From Rhodospirillaceae bacterium (GTDB taxonomy: Bacteria > Pseudomonadota > Alphaproteobacteria > Rhodospirillales > JABHCV01): a stretch of DNA of 64,000 nucleotides. Shown here one piece after another: positions 28,851 through 36,804 of this stretch (position 1 is the first letter of the stretch; each line of letters opens with the position of its first letter). The position numbers and the translations under genes were made by a program. The stretch is taken from the NCBI GenBank assembly GCA_018662005.1, contig JABJHA010000038.1:1-64000 (forward strand), in the 5' to 3' direction. The notes beneath the pieces are model-generated. The model worked only from the letters and a program-made list of their open reading frames with translations. It did not search any database and had not been told where the DNA came from.

Positions 28851-29545
28851 TTGCCATCCTTTTTATCAATTTTGATAAATTTCAGGCGGGTCTCGTCACT
28901 GCTTCGCACGAAAAACCAGATGTTGGTCTTTTTAGGATCACCCGGCTGTATGCCGACGGCAACACTATCGGGCGGCACCCCGCGTGACATCATTTCGCGC
29001 ACAAAGGCACCCGCACGCGACATTTCAAGGGTTTGCCCAATAGGCATTATTTTTCCCGTTTCGTAGGAACTGCCAATGACGAATTCCATATCAAAGCGGA
29101 ACCCGGGCGGGCGACCACTGAGCGATGCGACGATCCGGTCAAGTAGTGGTTTTTGGGATTCCCTTATGTTGGCCTGATCTGTTTCAAAAAGGATATCGGT
29201 TGCAAGTTGCACACGCATCAGGCGGCCCGGCTGAACAACATCAACCTTGGTTACCTGAATGGTCGTCGAGAAAATATTGGTTACCTGTTCCTGGAATTGC
29301 TGACCGGCCAGGACCTCGCCTTGAGAATTGCTGACGGCGGTCAGCCGCAGGCTAGGTGGCAGGATTGTCGTAAATGAAGATGAAAGGCTATCCATCGCCG
29401 CTTGCGATTTTACATCCTCGATGGTCGAAATACTGACAAGCAGAATAAAAAATGCCAGAACAAGCAGATACAATGCCAAAAACAGCGCTAGGCTGCTTCC
29501 GCCGTGGCCTTCTGTGGGATCGTGAAACTCCTCTTGCAAGGGCAT
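28847..29545 (-). CDS. MotB-like motor-associated protein, divergent (first of two)
   Basis: This 232-residue protein has a single N-terminal helix (about 19-42, LALFLALYLLVLAFFILLVSIST) and a periplasmic C-terminal domain with an OmpA-like arrangement: ILFETDQANIRESQKPLLDRIVASLSG...LEMSRAGAFVREMMSRGVPPDSVAVGIQPGDP. The usual NGHTD peptidoglycan-binding motif is replaced and the helix lacks an obvious Asp, so it may not be a true stator subunit. It starts 14 bp after cheZ and overlaps the next MotB-like gene. Confidence 0.72.
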   Translation of the reverse strand: MPLQEEFHDPTEGHGGSSLALFLALYLLVLAFFILLVSISTIEDVKSQAAMDSLSSSFTTILPPSLRLTAVSNSQGEVLAGQQFQEQVTNIFSTTIQVTKVDVVQPGRLMRVQLATDILFETDQANIRESQKPLLDRIVASLSGRPPGFRFDMEFVIGSSYETGKIMPIGQTLEMSRAGAFVREMMSRGVPPDSVAVGIQPGDPKKTNIWFFVRSSDETRLKFIKIDKKDGK

Positions 29546-29559
29546 GTGGTCCTAGTGGC

Positions 29560-30252
29560 TTAGTCGAAACTTGCTAATAACGCGTCGATTTCCGCCTGGG
29601 ATTTGGCCTGTTCGCTTGCTTGCGGGCCATTTAACAGATCTTCGTCTGTGATTTCTTTTTTACCTTTTGAAGCTGCCTTCTTTTTTGAATTTTTAGCCTG
29701 GCTTGTTGAATTACCGGCAAAAACAGCAACCAGATCGTCGACTTTTTCCTCAATCTCTTTAAGTGTACTGACGACTTTGGTTATGCGCTGGCCGGTAATA
29801 TCCTGAAAACCGCAGGCCTCATAAATGCTGGTTGTCGCTGCCATCAATTGATCGGCATTTTTGCCTTTCAAACCCGACATGACTTCTTCGATTATTTCCG
29901 TCGAATCCATAATCAGGTTGGTGGCGTCAGCTGTAGCCTCGATAATAGCGTCGAGTTCACCAGATGCAGTCGGCAGGAAATCCTCTTTGACCTCATCGGG
30001 ACTAAGAGCGGCGATTTCTTTTTTAGCGTCCTGAATGTATTTTGCCAGAGCCTCAAGTTCAGCGAAAAGATCAGATGTTTTGGGTGCTTTACCCTTGACC
30101 GATTTCATCACTTTACCGACAACTCTCGCCGCTTTGCGCGCCTTGGTCGTACCGACTTTTTTCGCTGCTGCTTTTTTTTCCGCAGACTTTTTAGCGACGG
30201 CCTTTTTTACAGGCTTGGTCACACGGGTAGCTGTTTTTTTTGCGGTAGGCAT
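29560..30252 (-). CDS. cheZ: CheZ-family phosphatase with histone-like N-terminal tail
   Basis: This 230-residue protein joins two unlike parts. Residues 1 to about 58 are a Lys/Ala-rich, strongly basic tail resembling histone H1 C-termini (AKKTATRVTKPVKKAVAKKS type). Residues about 60-185 are a CheZ domain with the active segment EACGFQDITGQRITKVVSTLKEIE, where Asp and Gln are conserved. Another basic patch (NSKKKAASKGKK) is followed by the CheY-docking-like tail SQAEIDALLASFD. It lies 9 bp after cheY, so it should dephosphorylate CheY-P. The basic tail is unusual and could localise the protein to DNA, acidic partners (for example the acidic FliM tail) or membrane. Confidence 0.85.
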   Translation of the reverse strand: MPTAKKTATRVTKPVKKAVAKKSAEKKAAAKKVGTTKARKAARVVGKVMKSVKGKAPKTSDLFAELEALAKYIQDAKKEIAALSPDEVKEDFLPTASGELDAIIEATADATNLIMDSTEIIEEVMSGLKGKNADQLMAATTSIYEACGFQDITGQRITKVVSTLKEIEEKVDDLVAVFAGNSTSQAKNSKKKAASKGKKEITDEDLLNGPQASEQAKSQAEIDALLASFD

Positions 30253-30261
30253 GGCTGCCTC

Positions 30262-30648
30262 CTAGAATTCTCCAAGCACACTGGTAATCTTGGATTTCAA
30301 AGTTTCCGCATTGAACGGCTTAACAATATAGTTCGATACACCAGCTTCCTTGGCGGCGATCACGTTTTCAGACTTACTTTCCGCCGTAATCATGATGAAA
30401 GGCAGATGTTTCAGTTTGTCATCGCCGCGCACTTCTCGAAGCAGTTGAATACCCGTCATTGGCTCCATATTCCAATCAGAAATCACCATACCAATATCTT
30501 TGGTACGAAGAACTTCAAGGGCCATACTGCCATCGGTAGCATCTTCAATATTGTTAAAATTCAATTGCTTGAGAAGATTACGTAAAATTCTCAACATCGT
30601 CTTGTAATCGTCAACGATCAAGACGTTCATATTCATATCGACAGCCAT
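30262..30648 (-). CDS. cheY: Single-domain response regulator CheY
   Basis: A 128-residue receiver domain with no output domain. The acidic pocket is Asp13-Asp14 (LIVDDY), the phosphoacceptor is Asp58 (MVISDWNMEPMTG), Thr is in MITAESK and the conserved Lys is in NYIVKPFNAETLKSKI. Phosphorylated CheY would bind FliM to switch rotation. Its position between a MotE-like gene and cheZ in the fliM operon supports a chemotaxis role over a generic regulator. Confidence 0.92.
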   Translation of the reverse strand: MAVDMNMNVLIVDDYKTMLRILRNLLKQLNFNNIEDATDGSMALEVLRTKDIGMVISDWNMEPMTGIQLLREVRGDDKLKHLPFIMITAESKSENVIAAKEAGVSNYIVKPFNAETLKSKITSVLGEF

Positions 30649-30773
30649 TTATCACTCCATCATAGCCAGCCGCAAAATCACATGTAATAAATTCACAAAT
30701 GTGTCGTTAACATGTGCCCCAATTCCCGTAGTATTAATTAAATCAAGGGGATGGGTATCGCAACCTTTTAAAT

Positions 30774-31469
30774 TTAACCACCAGAACTATTCGTTTCGTT
30801 TGGCAAATTCCTTAACCTTGATAATTCAACGGTTATTTCAGTTGCCCGGGCCGGATTCATCTTCGCCATAATCGGCGCCAATTTACGCTCCTTCATGCGT
30901 TCACTCACCAAAAGCAGGGTATCCATATCCAGTTCTTCAAAGATTCGCGCCGCATCTTTTGGCTTCATATTCTCGTATATCTTGACCAGGCTCTGGATTT
31001 TGGCCACCTGCTGATCATCATAGGTTTTAATCAGCTTTTCGATTGTGCTTTGAAAATTCTTTAATTCGGCAATTTTTTTGTCAATACGCTCTTCGGCTGC
31101 CTGCAGCAAGCCGTCACGCATTTCCATCTCTTTTTCCTGCGTTTCAAGGAGTTCCCGGCGATCAGAAAGACGTTGCAACAAGTCAATTTCCGCCTGCGTT
31201 AACAACGTCGGATCATTGGTCACCAGACGAGAAACCGCCTCGGGGTCATCCTCATCAGCTGGAACCTGTTCAACCTCTGCCTGGTCTGCTGCTTCACCGT
31301 CCGCCGGTGCCTCTGTGCTTTGGGCCCTGGCGCTCGCAACAGATATGGAATCGCCAACCGAAGTGTGACTGTTAAGCGCCCCGTCGACGCCATCCCAGAT
31401 ATTGCCGATACGCACGCTCAACATTAGAACGGCGGCAAAAATCATGGTTGGTAAGAAGCGAAATTTCAT
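30774..31469 (-). CDS. MotE-like/MgtE N-domain-like motility protein
   Basis: This 231-residue protein has an N-terminal membrane or signal helix (RFLPTMIFAAVLMLSVRIGNIW), an acidic linker, a long coiled coil (about 90-160, LLETQEKEMEMRDGLLQAAEERIDKKIAELKNFQSTIEKLIKTYDD), and a C-terminal helical domain (IYENMKPKDAARIFEELDMDTLLLVSERMKERKLAPIMAKMNPARATEITVELS). The latter matches the MgtE-N/FliG-like repeat of MotE and related flagellar-locus proteins. In Sinorhizobium, MotE is a periplasmic chaperone for MotC, so this one may serve the large TPR protein or MotB-like proteins of the operon (inference). Confidence 0.75.
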   Translation of the reverse strand: MKFRFLPTMIFAAVLMLSVRIGNIWDGVDGALNSHTSVGDSISVASARAQSTEAPADGEAADQAEVEQVPADEDDPEAVSRLVTNDPTLLTQAEIDLLQRLSDRRELLETQEKEMEMRDGLLQAAEERIDKKIAELKNFQSTIEKLIKTYDDQQVAKIQSLVKIYENMKPKDAARIFEELDMDTLLLVSERMKERKLAPIMAKMNPARATEITVELSRLRNLPNETNSSGG

Positions 31470-31499
31470 AATCTTTTTGAACCTTGCATCAAGAGCACC

Positions 31500-32018
31500 C
31501 TAGCGAACCTGGCGAAGGGCTTCGATCAGATCCCTTTCGGCTTGTGATTTTTGCTCATCGAGTTCTTCATCTGTATTGGCGTCTGCGCCTGCAAAGGCTT
31601 TAACACCGGTATCCTTCATTCCCTTGCGCGCTGCAATAGCATCCGAAATTGTTTCAATTCCCTCCACAGGGCGTTTCGGCATAGCCGACGCGGCATCATC
31701 TGAGGTATTTCTGGTTCCGCGCACGCCTTCTTCAAGACGATCCGCCGCCAAGGTTCCCCTATCAATCAAAAAGGAAAGATCATCACGCAATCCCTGGGCT
31801 TTATTTATACCCTTCTGCAGGACATCGGTTGAGCTCTTCAGGCGTTGTATGCTGTCATCAGCACGCGTTGTTGACTGACTGAAAGTAAGGGCGAGCTTTT
31901 CCAGCTCTTCTTTGTGGCGGCGCAAATTACCAAGTTTACGATTGAGCACAACCGCATAACCGATGGTAATCACCAGCAACACGGCAAACGCGATATCAAA
32001 ACCCAGTGACAATGTCAA
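31500..32018 (-). CDS. DUF6468-like flagellar-operon protein
   Basis: This 172-residue protein has one N-terminal membrane helix (about 4-26, LGFDIAFAVLLVITIGYAVVLNRKL). A coiled coil follows (KLGNLRRHKEELEKLALTFSQSTTRADDSIQRLKSS...GINKAQGLRDDLSFLIDRGTLAADRLEEGV), then a variable tail and a C-terminal helix (AERDLIEALRQVR). The layout fits the DUF6468 family seen next to fliM in Rhodospirillales; the function is unknown. The start overlaps the fliM stop by 4 bp, so it is translationally coupled to the switch protein. Confidence 0.65.
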   Translation of the reverse strand: MTLSLGFDIAFAVLLVITIGYAVVLNRKLGNLRRHKEELEKLALTFSQSTTRADDSIQRLKSSTDVLQKGINKAQGLRDDLSFLIDRGTLAADRLEEGVRGTRNTSDDAASAMPKRPVEGIETISDAIAARKGMKDTGVKAFAGADANTDEELDEQKSQAERDLIEALRQVR

Positions 32019-33208
32019 AATCCGTCCTCCTCGCTCTGGATCAGGCGGTCCTCGATCTTGACGGCCATTTTCTCGCCTTTTCGACCCATTTTTCCGGTAT
32101 ACAACATCACTTCACCGCAACGCAAATGTACCCTGGAAGTTGGCGTCGCCCCCAGCATCAACTGCGAACCGACCTGAAGTTTGAAGACATCTCCCAGTTT
32201 CATGGTCAATTGGTCAAGGACTGCCTCCAATTCAACGTTTGTCAGCCATAATTCCTCAGCCAAATGGGTTTCCCAGATCGAATCACGACCAAACTTTTCA
32301 CCCATGAACATCTGTAACAGAAGTTCACGTACCGGTTCCAGGGTCGCGTAAGGCAGCATCATCTCAAGCCGTCCGCCACGGTCTTCCATATCGATACGCA
32401 ATCTGATCACAATGGCGGCATTGGAAGGTCTGGAAATCGTTGCAAACCGGGGATTTGTTTCCAGTCGGTCAAAACGGAACGTTACCGGGCTTAAGGGTTC
32501 AAACGCCGCCGATAAATCCGATAACATGACATGAACCATGCGCTCAACAAGGGAACGCTCAATCGTCGTGTAGGGACGCCCTTCAATACGCATGGCTGCC
32601 GTACCACGACGCCCGCCAAGCAAGACATCGACGATCGAATAAATCAGTGATGAATCGACTGTGATCAGGCCATAGTTGTCCCATTCCTCGGCCTTGAACA
32701 CACTCAACATCGCTGGCAAGGGAATTGAATTGAGATAATCGCCAAAACGGATAGAAGCAATATTATCGAGCGAAACTTCAACGTTGTCAGAAGTGAAATT
32801 ACGAAGTGATGTCGACATCAGACGAACCAGACGGTCGAAAACGACTTCCAGCATCGGCAAACGTTCATAGGATACCAGGGCGCTGTTGAGAATAGCCTGG
32901 ATGCCCGACGTTTCATCGCCATCATCATGCTCGTCATCGAAACCAAGCAGTGAATCAATTTCGTCCTGATTGAGAACTCGGGTGGATTGACCGGCCCCGC
33001 TATCACTGGCCGCCGCGGCTCCGTCGCCACCACCATCACCGCCGTCGCCAGCCATCATGGATTCCCATTCGGCGGCTAGATCGTCCTGATCGTCTCCGTC
33101 TCCGCCATCACCGCCGCCGCCACCGTCGTCGTCGTCACCGCCTTCGGCAGCTTCCCACTCGGCCATCATGGCTTCTTGATCGACTTCGTCGTCTGCCGGT
33201 GTTGTCAT
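32015..33208 (-). CDS. fliM: Flagellar motor switch protein FliM with acidic N-terminal extension
   Basis: This 397-residue FliM forms the C-ring with FliG and FliN and receives CheY-P. The CheY-binding motif LNQDEIDSLL is at residues 79-88 instead of the extreme N terminus. The middle CheC-like domain (about 100-290) and the C-terminal SpoA domain (about 310-390, VELEAVLDQLTMKLGDVFKLQVGSQLMLG) are intact. Residues 1-78 are an Asp/Gly-rich low-complexity tail with two similar units, QEAMMAEWEAA (11-21) and QDDLAAEWESM (41-51). It overlaps the DUF6468-like gene by 4 bp and lies 69 bp after fliL. Confidence 0.95.
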   Translation of the reverse strand: MTTPADDEVDQEAMMAEWEAAEGGDDDDGGGGGDGGDGDDQDDLAAEWESMMAGDGGDGGGDGAAAASDSGAGQSTRVLNQDEIDSLLGFDDEHDDGDETSGIQAILNSALVSYERLPMLEVVFDRLVRLMSTSLRNFTSDNVEVSLDNIASIRFGDYLNSIPLPAMLSVFKAEEWDNYGLITVDSSLIYSIVDVLLGGRRGTAAMRIEGRPYTTIERSLVERMVHVMLSDLSAAFEPLSPVTFRFDRLETNPRFATISRPSNAAIVIRLRIDMEDRGGRLEMMLPYATLEPVRELLLQMFMGEKFGRDSIWETHLAEELWLTNVELEAVLDQLTMKLGDVFKLQVGSQLMLGATPTSRVHLRCGEVMLYTGKMGRKGEKMAVKIEDRLIQSEEDGF

Positions 33209-33277
33209 TTGTTGGCTTCCGTCGTCATTAATTTGCAGACCCTAAAGTGACCTACTCGTCACGGGCCCTTGCGGGAC

Positions 33278-33817
33278 CTACTGAACAAGCATTTCTTTAA
33301 ACAAAACATCGTTGATCTTGGCCGGGGCTATTGCCGCACCAACCCGCTTCAACAATTCTTCACGCAACCTGTACATTCCCGCCGATCCTTTTAAATCCTC
33401 GACCCTGAGTTCCCTAAGGTAGACCTGGAAATTATCAACAATCCTGGGCATCACGCGTTCTACTACCGGTACGTCTTCAGGTTTTTCCAGTTCCAGGGCG
33501 ATCCTTATCTTCAAAAAGGTTGATTTACGTCCCGTCGTACTGAGATTTACCAGAAGCTCCGGTAAATCATAAAAAATGGCGTCCTGGGCAATGGCGTCCT
33601 CATCCTCGGCCGCGCCATCACCCGCAATCATATCGATCAGTGGCTGCAGCAAGCCGGTGAAATAAGCCGCCGCCGCGCCACCAATAACCAGCAACAGCGC
33701 CAATCCGATGATGATAAAGAGCTTTTTCTTTCCTCCCCCGTCGGAGGATCCACCCTCTTCATCTTCGTCTTCGCCGTCTTCGTCCAGATCTTCGTCTACA
33801 TCGTCATCGTCGGCCAT
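33278..33817 (-). CDS. fliL: Flagellar basal body-associated protein FliL
   Basis: This 179-residue single-pass protein has a very acidic cytoplasmic N terminus (about 1-30, DDDDVDEDLDEDGEDEDEEGG), one membrane helix (about 32-54, KKLFIIIGLALLLVIGGAAAAYFTGLL), and a periplasmic stomatin-like domain (FYDLPELLVNLSTTGRKSTFLKIRIALELE...FQVYLRELRVEDLKGSAGMYRLREELLKRV). FliL rings surround MotAB stators and stabilise torque. It is first in the fliL-fliM-cheY-motB operon, divergent from flgF across a 337-bp regulatory gap. Confidence 0.93.
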   Translation of the reverse strand: MADDDDVDEDLDEDGEDEDEEGGSSDGGGKKKLFIIIGLALLLVIGGAAAAYFTGLLQPLIDMIAGDGAAEDEDAIAQDAIFYDLPELLVNLSTTGRKSTFLKIRIALELEKPEDVPVVERVMPRIVDNFQVYLRELRVEDLKGSAGMYRLREELLKRVGAAIAPAKINDVLFKEMLVQ

Positions 33818-33990
33818 TGGTTATTCTCAGAAAAACTAAAGTTGATACGGACGAAACAGTACGCTGATTCTTATAGTGCGTGTGAATAAATGTAGACCCT
33901 GATGGTTAACAAGTCATTGAGAGCAGGAGCCATATTTCTCCCCCTTCTATTGCTGTTTTACGAACAGTAATCAGCTTGATAGCCAAAATG

Positions 33991-34005
33991 GGGCAAAAGC
34001 TGCCC
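33991..34005. promoter_or_regulatory. Enhancer-like palindrome upstream of flgF (FlbD/ftr-type candidate)
   Basis: GGGCA-AAAGC-TGCCC is a perfect interrupted palindrome. Its centre is 93 bp upstream of the -24 GG of the flgF sigma-54 promoter. The same GGCA-N5-TGC(C/G) pattern occurs at 38935 (flgE) and 41467 (flgI) at nearly the same distance, which suits an upstream activator site for a sigma-54 enhancer-binding protein such as FlbD. Confidence 0.6.
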
Positions 34006-34088
34006 AGCGACGGGTAAGGAACGTCTGTTGGGCCCTGTCCTGAACCGCCTACATCACCACAAGTTATTGAAATCAAATAAAACTCCTT

Positions 34089-34106
34089 GTTGGCATGACC
34101 TGTGCA
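34089..34106 (+). promoter_or_regulatory. Sigma-54 promoter of flgF-flgG-flgA-flgH
   Basis: TTGGCATGACCTGTGCAA matches the -24/-12 consensus TGGCACG-N4-TTGCA: GG at 34091-34092, ten bases, then GC at 34103-34104. It lies about 50 bp before the flgF start. Confidence 0.75.
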
Positions 34107-34154
34107 AGGTTGCTGTCGGGAACGTGAAGCTTTTGGGAATTAGGATTGTAAGAA

Positions 34155-34889
34155 ATGGAAAATACATCACTGATAGCCGTATCCAGACAGGCGGTACTCC
34201 GCCGTTCAATGGATGTCATCGCCAATAATCTGGCAAATATGAACACCACCGGGTTTAAAGGCGAGAAGATGATGTTCGTCGAACATCTGGTTCGCAGCCG
34301 TGGCGGTGAACGGATTGGTGGCGATAAACTGGCCTTCGTTCGCGATATTGCAACGGCCAAGGATTTATCCGAAGGGGCCTTCAAAAAAACCGGTAACCCC
34401 CTGGACTTGGCGATCAGCGGCGAGGGCTTCTTCGTCCTTGGTACGCCAGGCGGTGAACGCTATACCCGAAATGGTAACTTCCAGATGGACTCCACCGGCC
34501 AACTGGTCACCCGCAACGGTGACCCTGTGTTGTCCGACAGTGGTGAACCATTTTTCATGAGCCCCGAAGACACCAGTATCGATGTCGCCCCCGATGGCAC
34601 CCTTTCAACGGAAAACGGGGTGCTTGGCAAGATGGCCGTGGTCAGCTTTGCCAACAGACAGGATATGCGGGTTGTCGCAGGCGGCATGTACAGCACGACC
34701 CAGGGGGCAACCCCGGTCGAACAACCAACAATTGTTCAGGGCATGCTCGAAGGATCAAACGTCCAGCCCATTGCCGAAATGACGCGAATGATCCAGGTCG
34801 CACGTTCTTACGAGAGCACCAAAAGCTTTGTTGGTCGTGAGGATGAACGGATGAAGGAAATGATCAAGGAATTCGCTACCCCGGCATAA
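34155..34889 (+). CDS. flgF: Proximal rod protein FlgF
   Basis: FlgF is a 244-residue rod protein. The N-terminal axial motif is RRSMDVIANNLANMNTTGFKGEKMMF. The middle has GEGFFVLGTPGGERYTRNGNFQMDSTGQLVTRNGDPVL, and the C terminus MLEGSNVQPIAEMTRMIQVARSYESTKSFVGREDERM. The ATG at 34155 begins MENTSLIAVSRQAVL. It is the first gene after the sigma-54 promoter and is followed by flgG. Confidence 0.95.
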   Translation: MENTSLIAVSRQAVLRRSMDVIANNLANMNTTGFKGEKMMFVEHLVRSRGGERIGGDKLAFVRDIATAKDLSEGAFKKTGNPLDLAISGEGFFVLGTPGGERYTRNGNFQMDSTGQLVTRNGDPVLSDSGEPFFMSPEDTSIDVAPDGTLSTENGVLGKMAVVSFANRQDMRVVAGGMYSTTQGATPVEQPTIVQGMLEGSNVQPIAEMTRMIQVARSYESTKSFVGREDERMKEMIKEFATPA

Positions 34890-34944
34890 AAACCGGCACA
34901 GCGTTGATTTAACAACGAACGTAAACGCTAAACACAAAGACAAA

Positions 34945-34961
34945 ACCGGCGTAAAGCCGGT
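34945..34961. repeat. Small hairpin between flgF and flgG
   Basis: ACCGGC-GTAAA-GCCGGT can form a 6-bp stem with a 5-nt loop in the 97-bp gap between flgF and flgG. There is no T-tract, so it may be an mRNA stabiliser or processing site rather than a terminator. Confidence 0.35.
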
Positions 34962-34986
34962 CAGAACCTAAGGAAAGGACGGGAAA

Positions 34987-35772
34987 ATGAGATCACTAAA
35001 TATTGCAGCGACGGGCATGTTAGCCCAGCAACGCAACGTCGAGGTCGTATCGAACAACCTCGCCAACATGAATACCACCGGGTTTATGCGAAGACGCACT
35101 GAATTCCACGACCTGCTTTACCAGAACCTGAGACGAGCCGGTTCGACATCTTCGGATGCCGGGACCATCGTTCCATCAGGTGTACAGCTGGGACTGGGCG
35201 TCAAACTGGCGGCGGTTTACCGAATTCACGAACAGGGCAACCTGAGCGCCACTGACAACACCTTCGACATGGCACTTCAGGGCAAGGGTTTCTTCCAGGT
35301 ACAGCTTCCTGGTGGTGAAACCTCCTACACCCGTGACGGCACATTCCAGTTAAATGCCAATGGGGAAATTGTCACCCACGACGGCTACAAGTTGATTCCC
35401 GGTATTACAGTGCCATCCAACGCCATTGACGTCACCGTCAATGCCAGTGGTGAAGTTTTGGCCAAAATCGAAGGCAAGGTGAAGTTATCCAACGTTGGTC
35501 AAATTCAAACGGCTGTTTTTGCCAATGATGCCGGCCTCCAGGCTATGGGTAACAACCTGTATACGGAAACACCGGCATCGGGCAGTCCCTCCACCGGAGC
35601 CCCCGCTTCGACCGGTTTCGGTTCCATTTTGCAGGGGTTTCTTGAAACTTCCAACGTCAACGCCGTCGAGGAAATTTCCAATCTCATTTCCGCCCAGCGG
35701 GCTTATGAAATGAATTCGAAAGTAATCCAGACTTCCGACGAAATGATGGGCACCGTCGCCAACATGAGGTGA
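34987..35772 (+). CDS. flgG: Distal rod protein FlgG
   Basis: FlgG is 261 residues, standard for the distal rod protein. It starts RSLNIAATGMLAQQRNVEVVSNNLANMNTTGFMRRRTEFHDLLYQ. The middle is GKGFFQVQLPGGETSYTRDGTFQLNANGEIVTHDGYKLIP, and the end LETSNVNAVEEISNLISAQRAYEMNSKVIQTSDEMMGTVANMR. An SD (AAGGAAAGGA) precedes the ATG. It forms the drive-shaft segment through the P and L rings. Confidence 0.97.
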   Translation: MRSLNIAATGMLAQQRNVEVVSNNLANMNTTGFMRRRTEFHDLLYQNLRRAGSTSSDAGTIVPSGVQLGLGVKLAAVYRIHEQGNLSATDNTFDMALQGKGFFQVQLPGGETSYTRDGTFQLNANGEIVTHDGYKLIPGITVPSNAIDVTVNASGEVLAKIEGKVKLSNVGQIQTAVFANDAGLQAMGNNLYTETPASGSPSTGAPASTGFGSILQGFLETSNVNAVEEISNLISAQRAYEMNSKVIQTSDEMMGTVANMR

Positions 35773-35785
35773 GGAGTTTAGGAAG

Positions 35786-36787
35786 ATGATGAAAAGATTA
35801 CATGATCACCCGCCAATGTTCCTGGGCCTCGTTTTAAGCCTGTTGTTGCTGCTCGCCTTTGTCGTCCCTGCGGCAGGCAGCGAAAACGCCCGGGTGGCTT
35901 CTGAGCCTGCTTTGGATCAGGTTGTTTTGCGCCAGAACATCACTGTCGACAACACGCTTGTTATGCTTGGCGACTTTTTCGACGGGGCCGGGGAAAAGGC
36001 GACCATTGCCGTGGCCTATGCCCCGGAACCCGGGAAGCGGGCCGTATTCGACGCCAACTGGTTGTACCGGGCCGCCAACGCTTACGGTCTTAAATGGAAG
36101 CCTTTGAGCCTGAAACAACAGGCCGTGGTGAAACGCGAAACGGTAACCATTGGTCGCGAGGAAATCGAAGATCACATTCTCGCCGCCCTGATCGACAAGG
36201 GCGCCGACCCTGAAATGACTGTGGAATTGAGCAACCGGTCCATGCGCCTTTACGTGCCGTCCAGTTCCTTGGCCAGGGTCATTGTCGAGAACGTTGATTA
36301 TGATCAACGCACAAAACGTTTTTCGGCTTTTGTCTCAACCCCGGATTCAAAATCCACCAGGGTCACCGGGCGTCTGCAAAAGATGCTGAGTGTGCCGGTT
36401 ACCAACCGCCGGATGTTGAAAGGCGAACTGATCGGCTCACAAGACATCGTATGGATCAAAACACCATCAGAGCGGATTCAGCCTGATATCGTCATGCACC
36501 CTGATGATCTTATTGGCAAGACACCAAAACGCGGACTTCGTTCCGGTTCACCGATCCGCAGTTCAGACGTGCAGCGTCCGGTCATTGTCAAAAAGGGTTC
36601 TCTGGTCACGATGATTTTGAAAACCCCGATGATGACCCTGACATCGCAAGGTCAGGCCATCGACAACGGGTCTGACGGGGACGTTATCCGTCTCACCAAC
36701 ACGCAAAGCAATACCGTTATTCAGGCCGTCGTTTCCGGGCCCGGCGTGGTCACCATCACGCCAGCCAGTCACCTGGCCATGAACTAG
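35786..36787 (+). CDS. flgA: P-ring assembly chaperone FlgA
   Basis: This 333-residue periplasmic protein has a signal peptide (FLGLVLSLLLLLAFVVPAAGSEN). The C-terminal half is the FlgA/SAF-type domain: VPVTNRRMLKGELIGSQDIVWIKTPSERIQPDIVMHPDDLIGKTPKRGLRSGSPIRSSDVQRPVIVKKGSLVTM...GDVIRLTNTQSNTVIQAVVSGPGVV. FlgA helps FlgI form the P ring. It is longer than the enteric protein (about 219) because of an extra N-terminal domain, as in other Alphaproteobacteria. It lies 13 bp after flgG and 17 bp before flgH. Confidence 0.92.
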   Translation: MMKRLHDHPPMFLGLVLSLLLLLAFVVPAAGSENARVASEPALDQVVLRQNITVDNTLVMLGDFFDGAGEKATIAVAYAPEPGKRAVFDANWLYRAANAYGLKWKPLSLKQQAVVKRETVTIGREEIEDHILAALIDKGADPEMTVELSNRSMRLYVPSSSLARVIVENVDYDQRTKRFSAFVSTPDSKSTRVTGRLQKMLSVPVTNRRMLKGELIGSQDIVWIKTPSERIQPDIVMHPDDLIGKTPKRGLRSGSPIRSSDVQRPVIVKKGSLVTMILKTPMMTLTSQGQAIDNGSDGDVIRLTNTQSNTVIQAVVSGPGVVTITPASHLAMN

Positions 36788-36804
36788 CAGAGACTTGGAG
36801 AAAA

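Larger units (their letters stand above)
33818..34154. other. Divergent fliL/flgF intergenic region (337 bp)
   Basis: No gene is seen here. It holds the palindrome 33991-34005 and a strong sigma-54 promoter at 34089-34104 reading toward flgF. A weak GG-N10-GC match on the other strand (33929-33942, toward fliL) has poor flanking bases and is not called. Confidence 0.7.

Noticed and set aside
33929-33942. GG-N10-GC match toward fliL
   Set aside because: Flanking bases (GGGGAG and ATGGCT) are far from TGGCACG/TTGCA, so it is probably chance.
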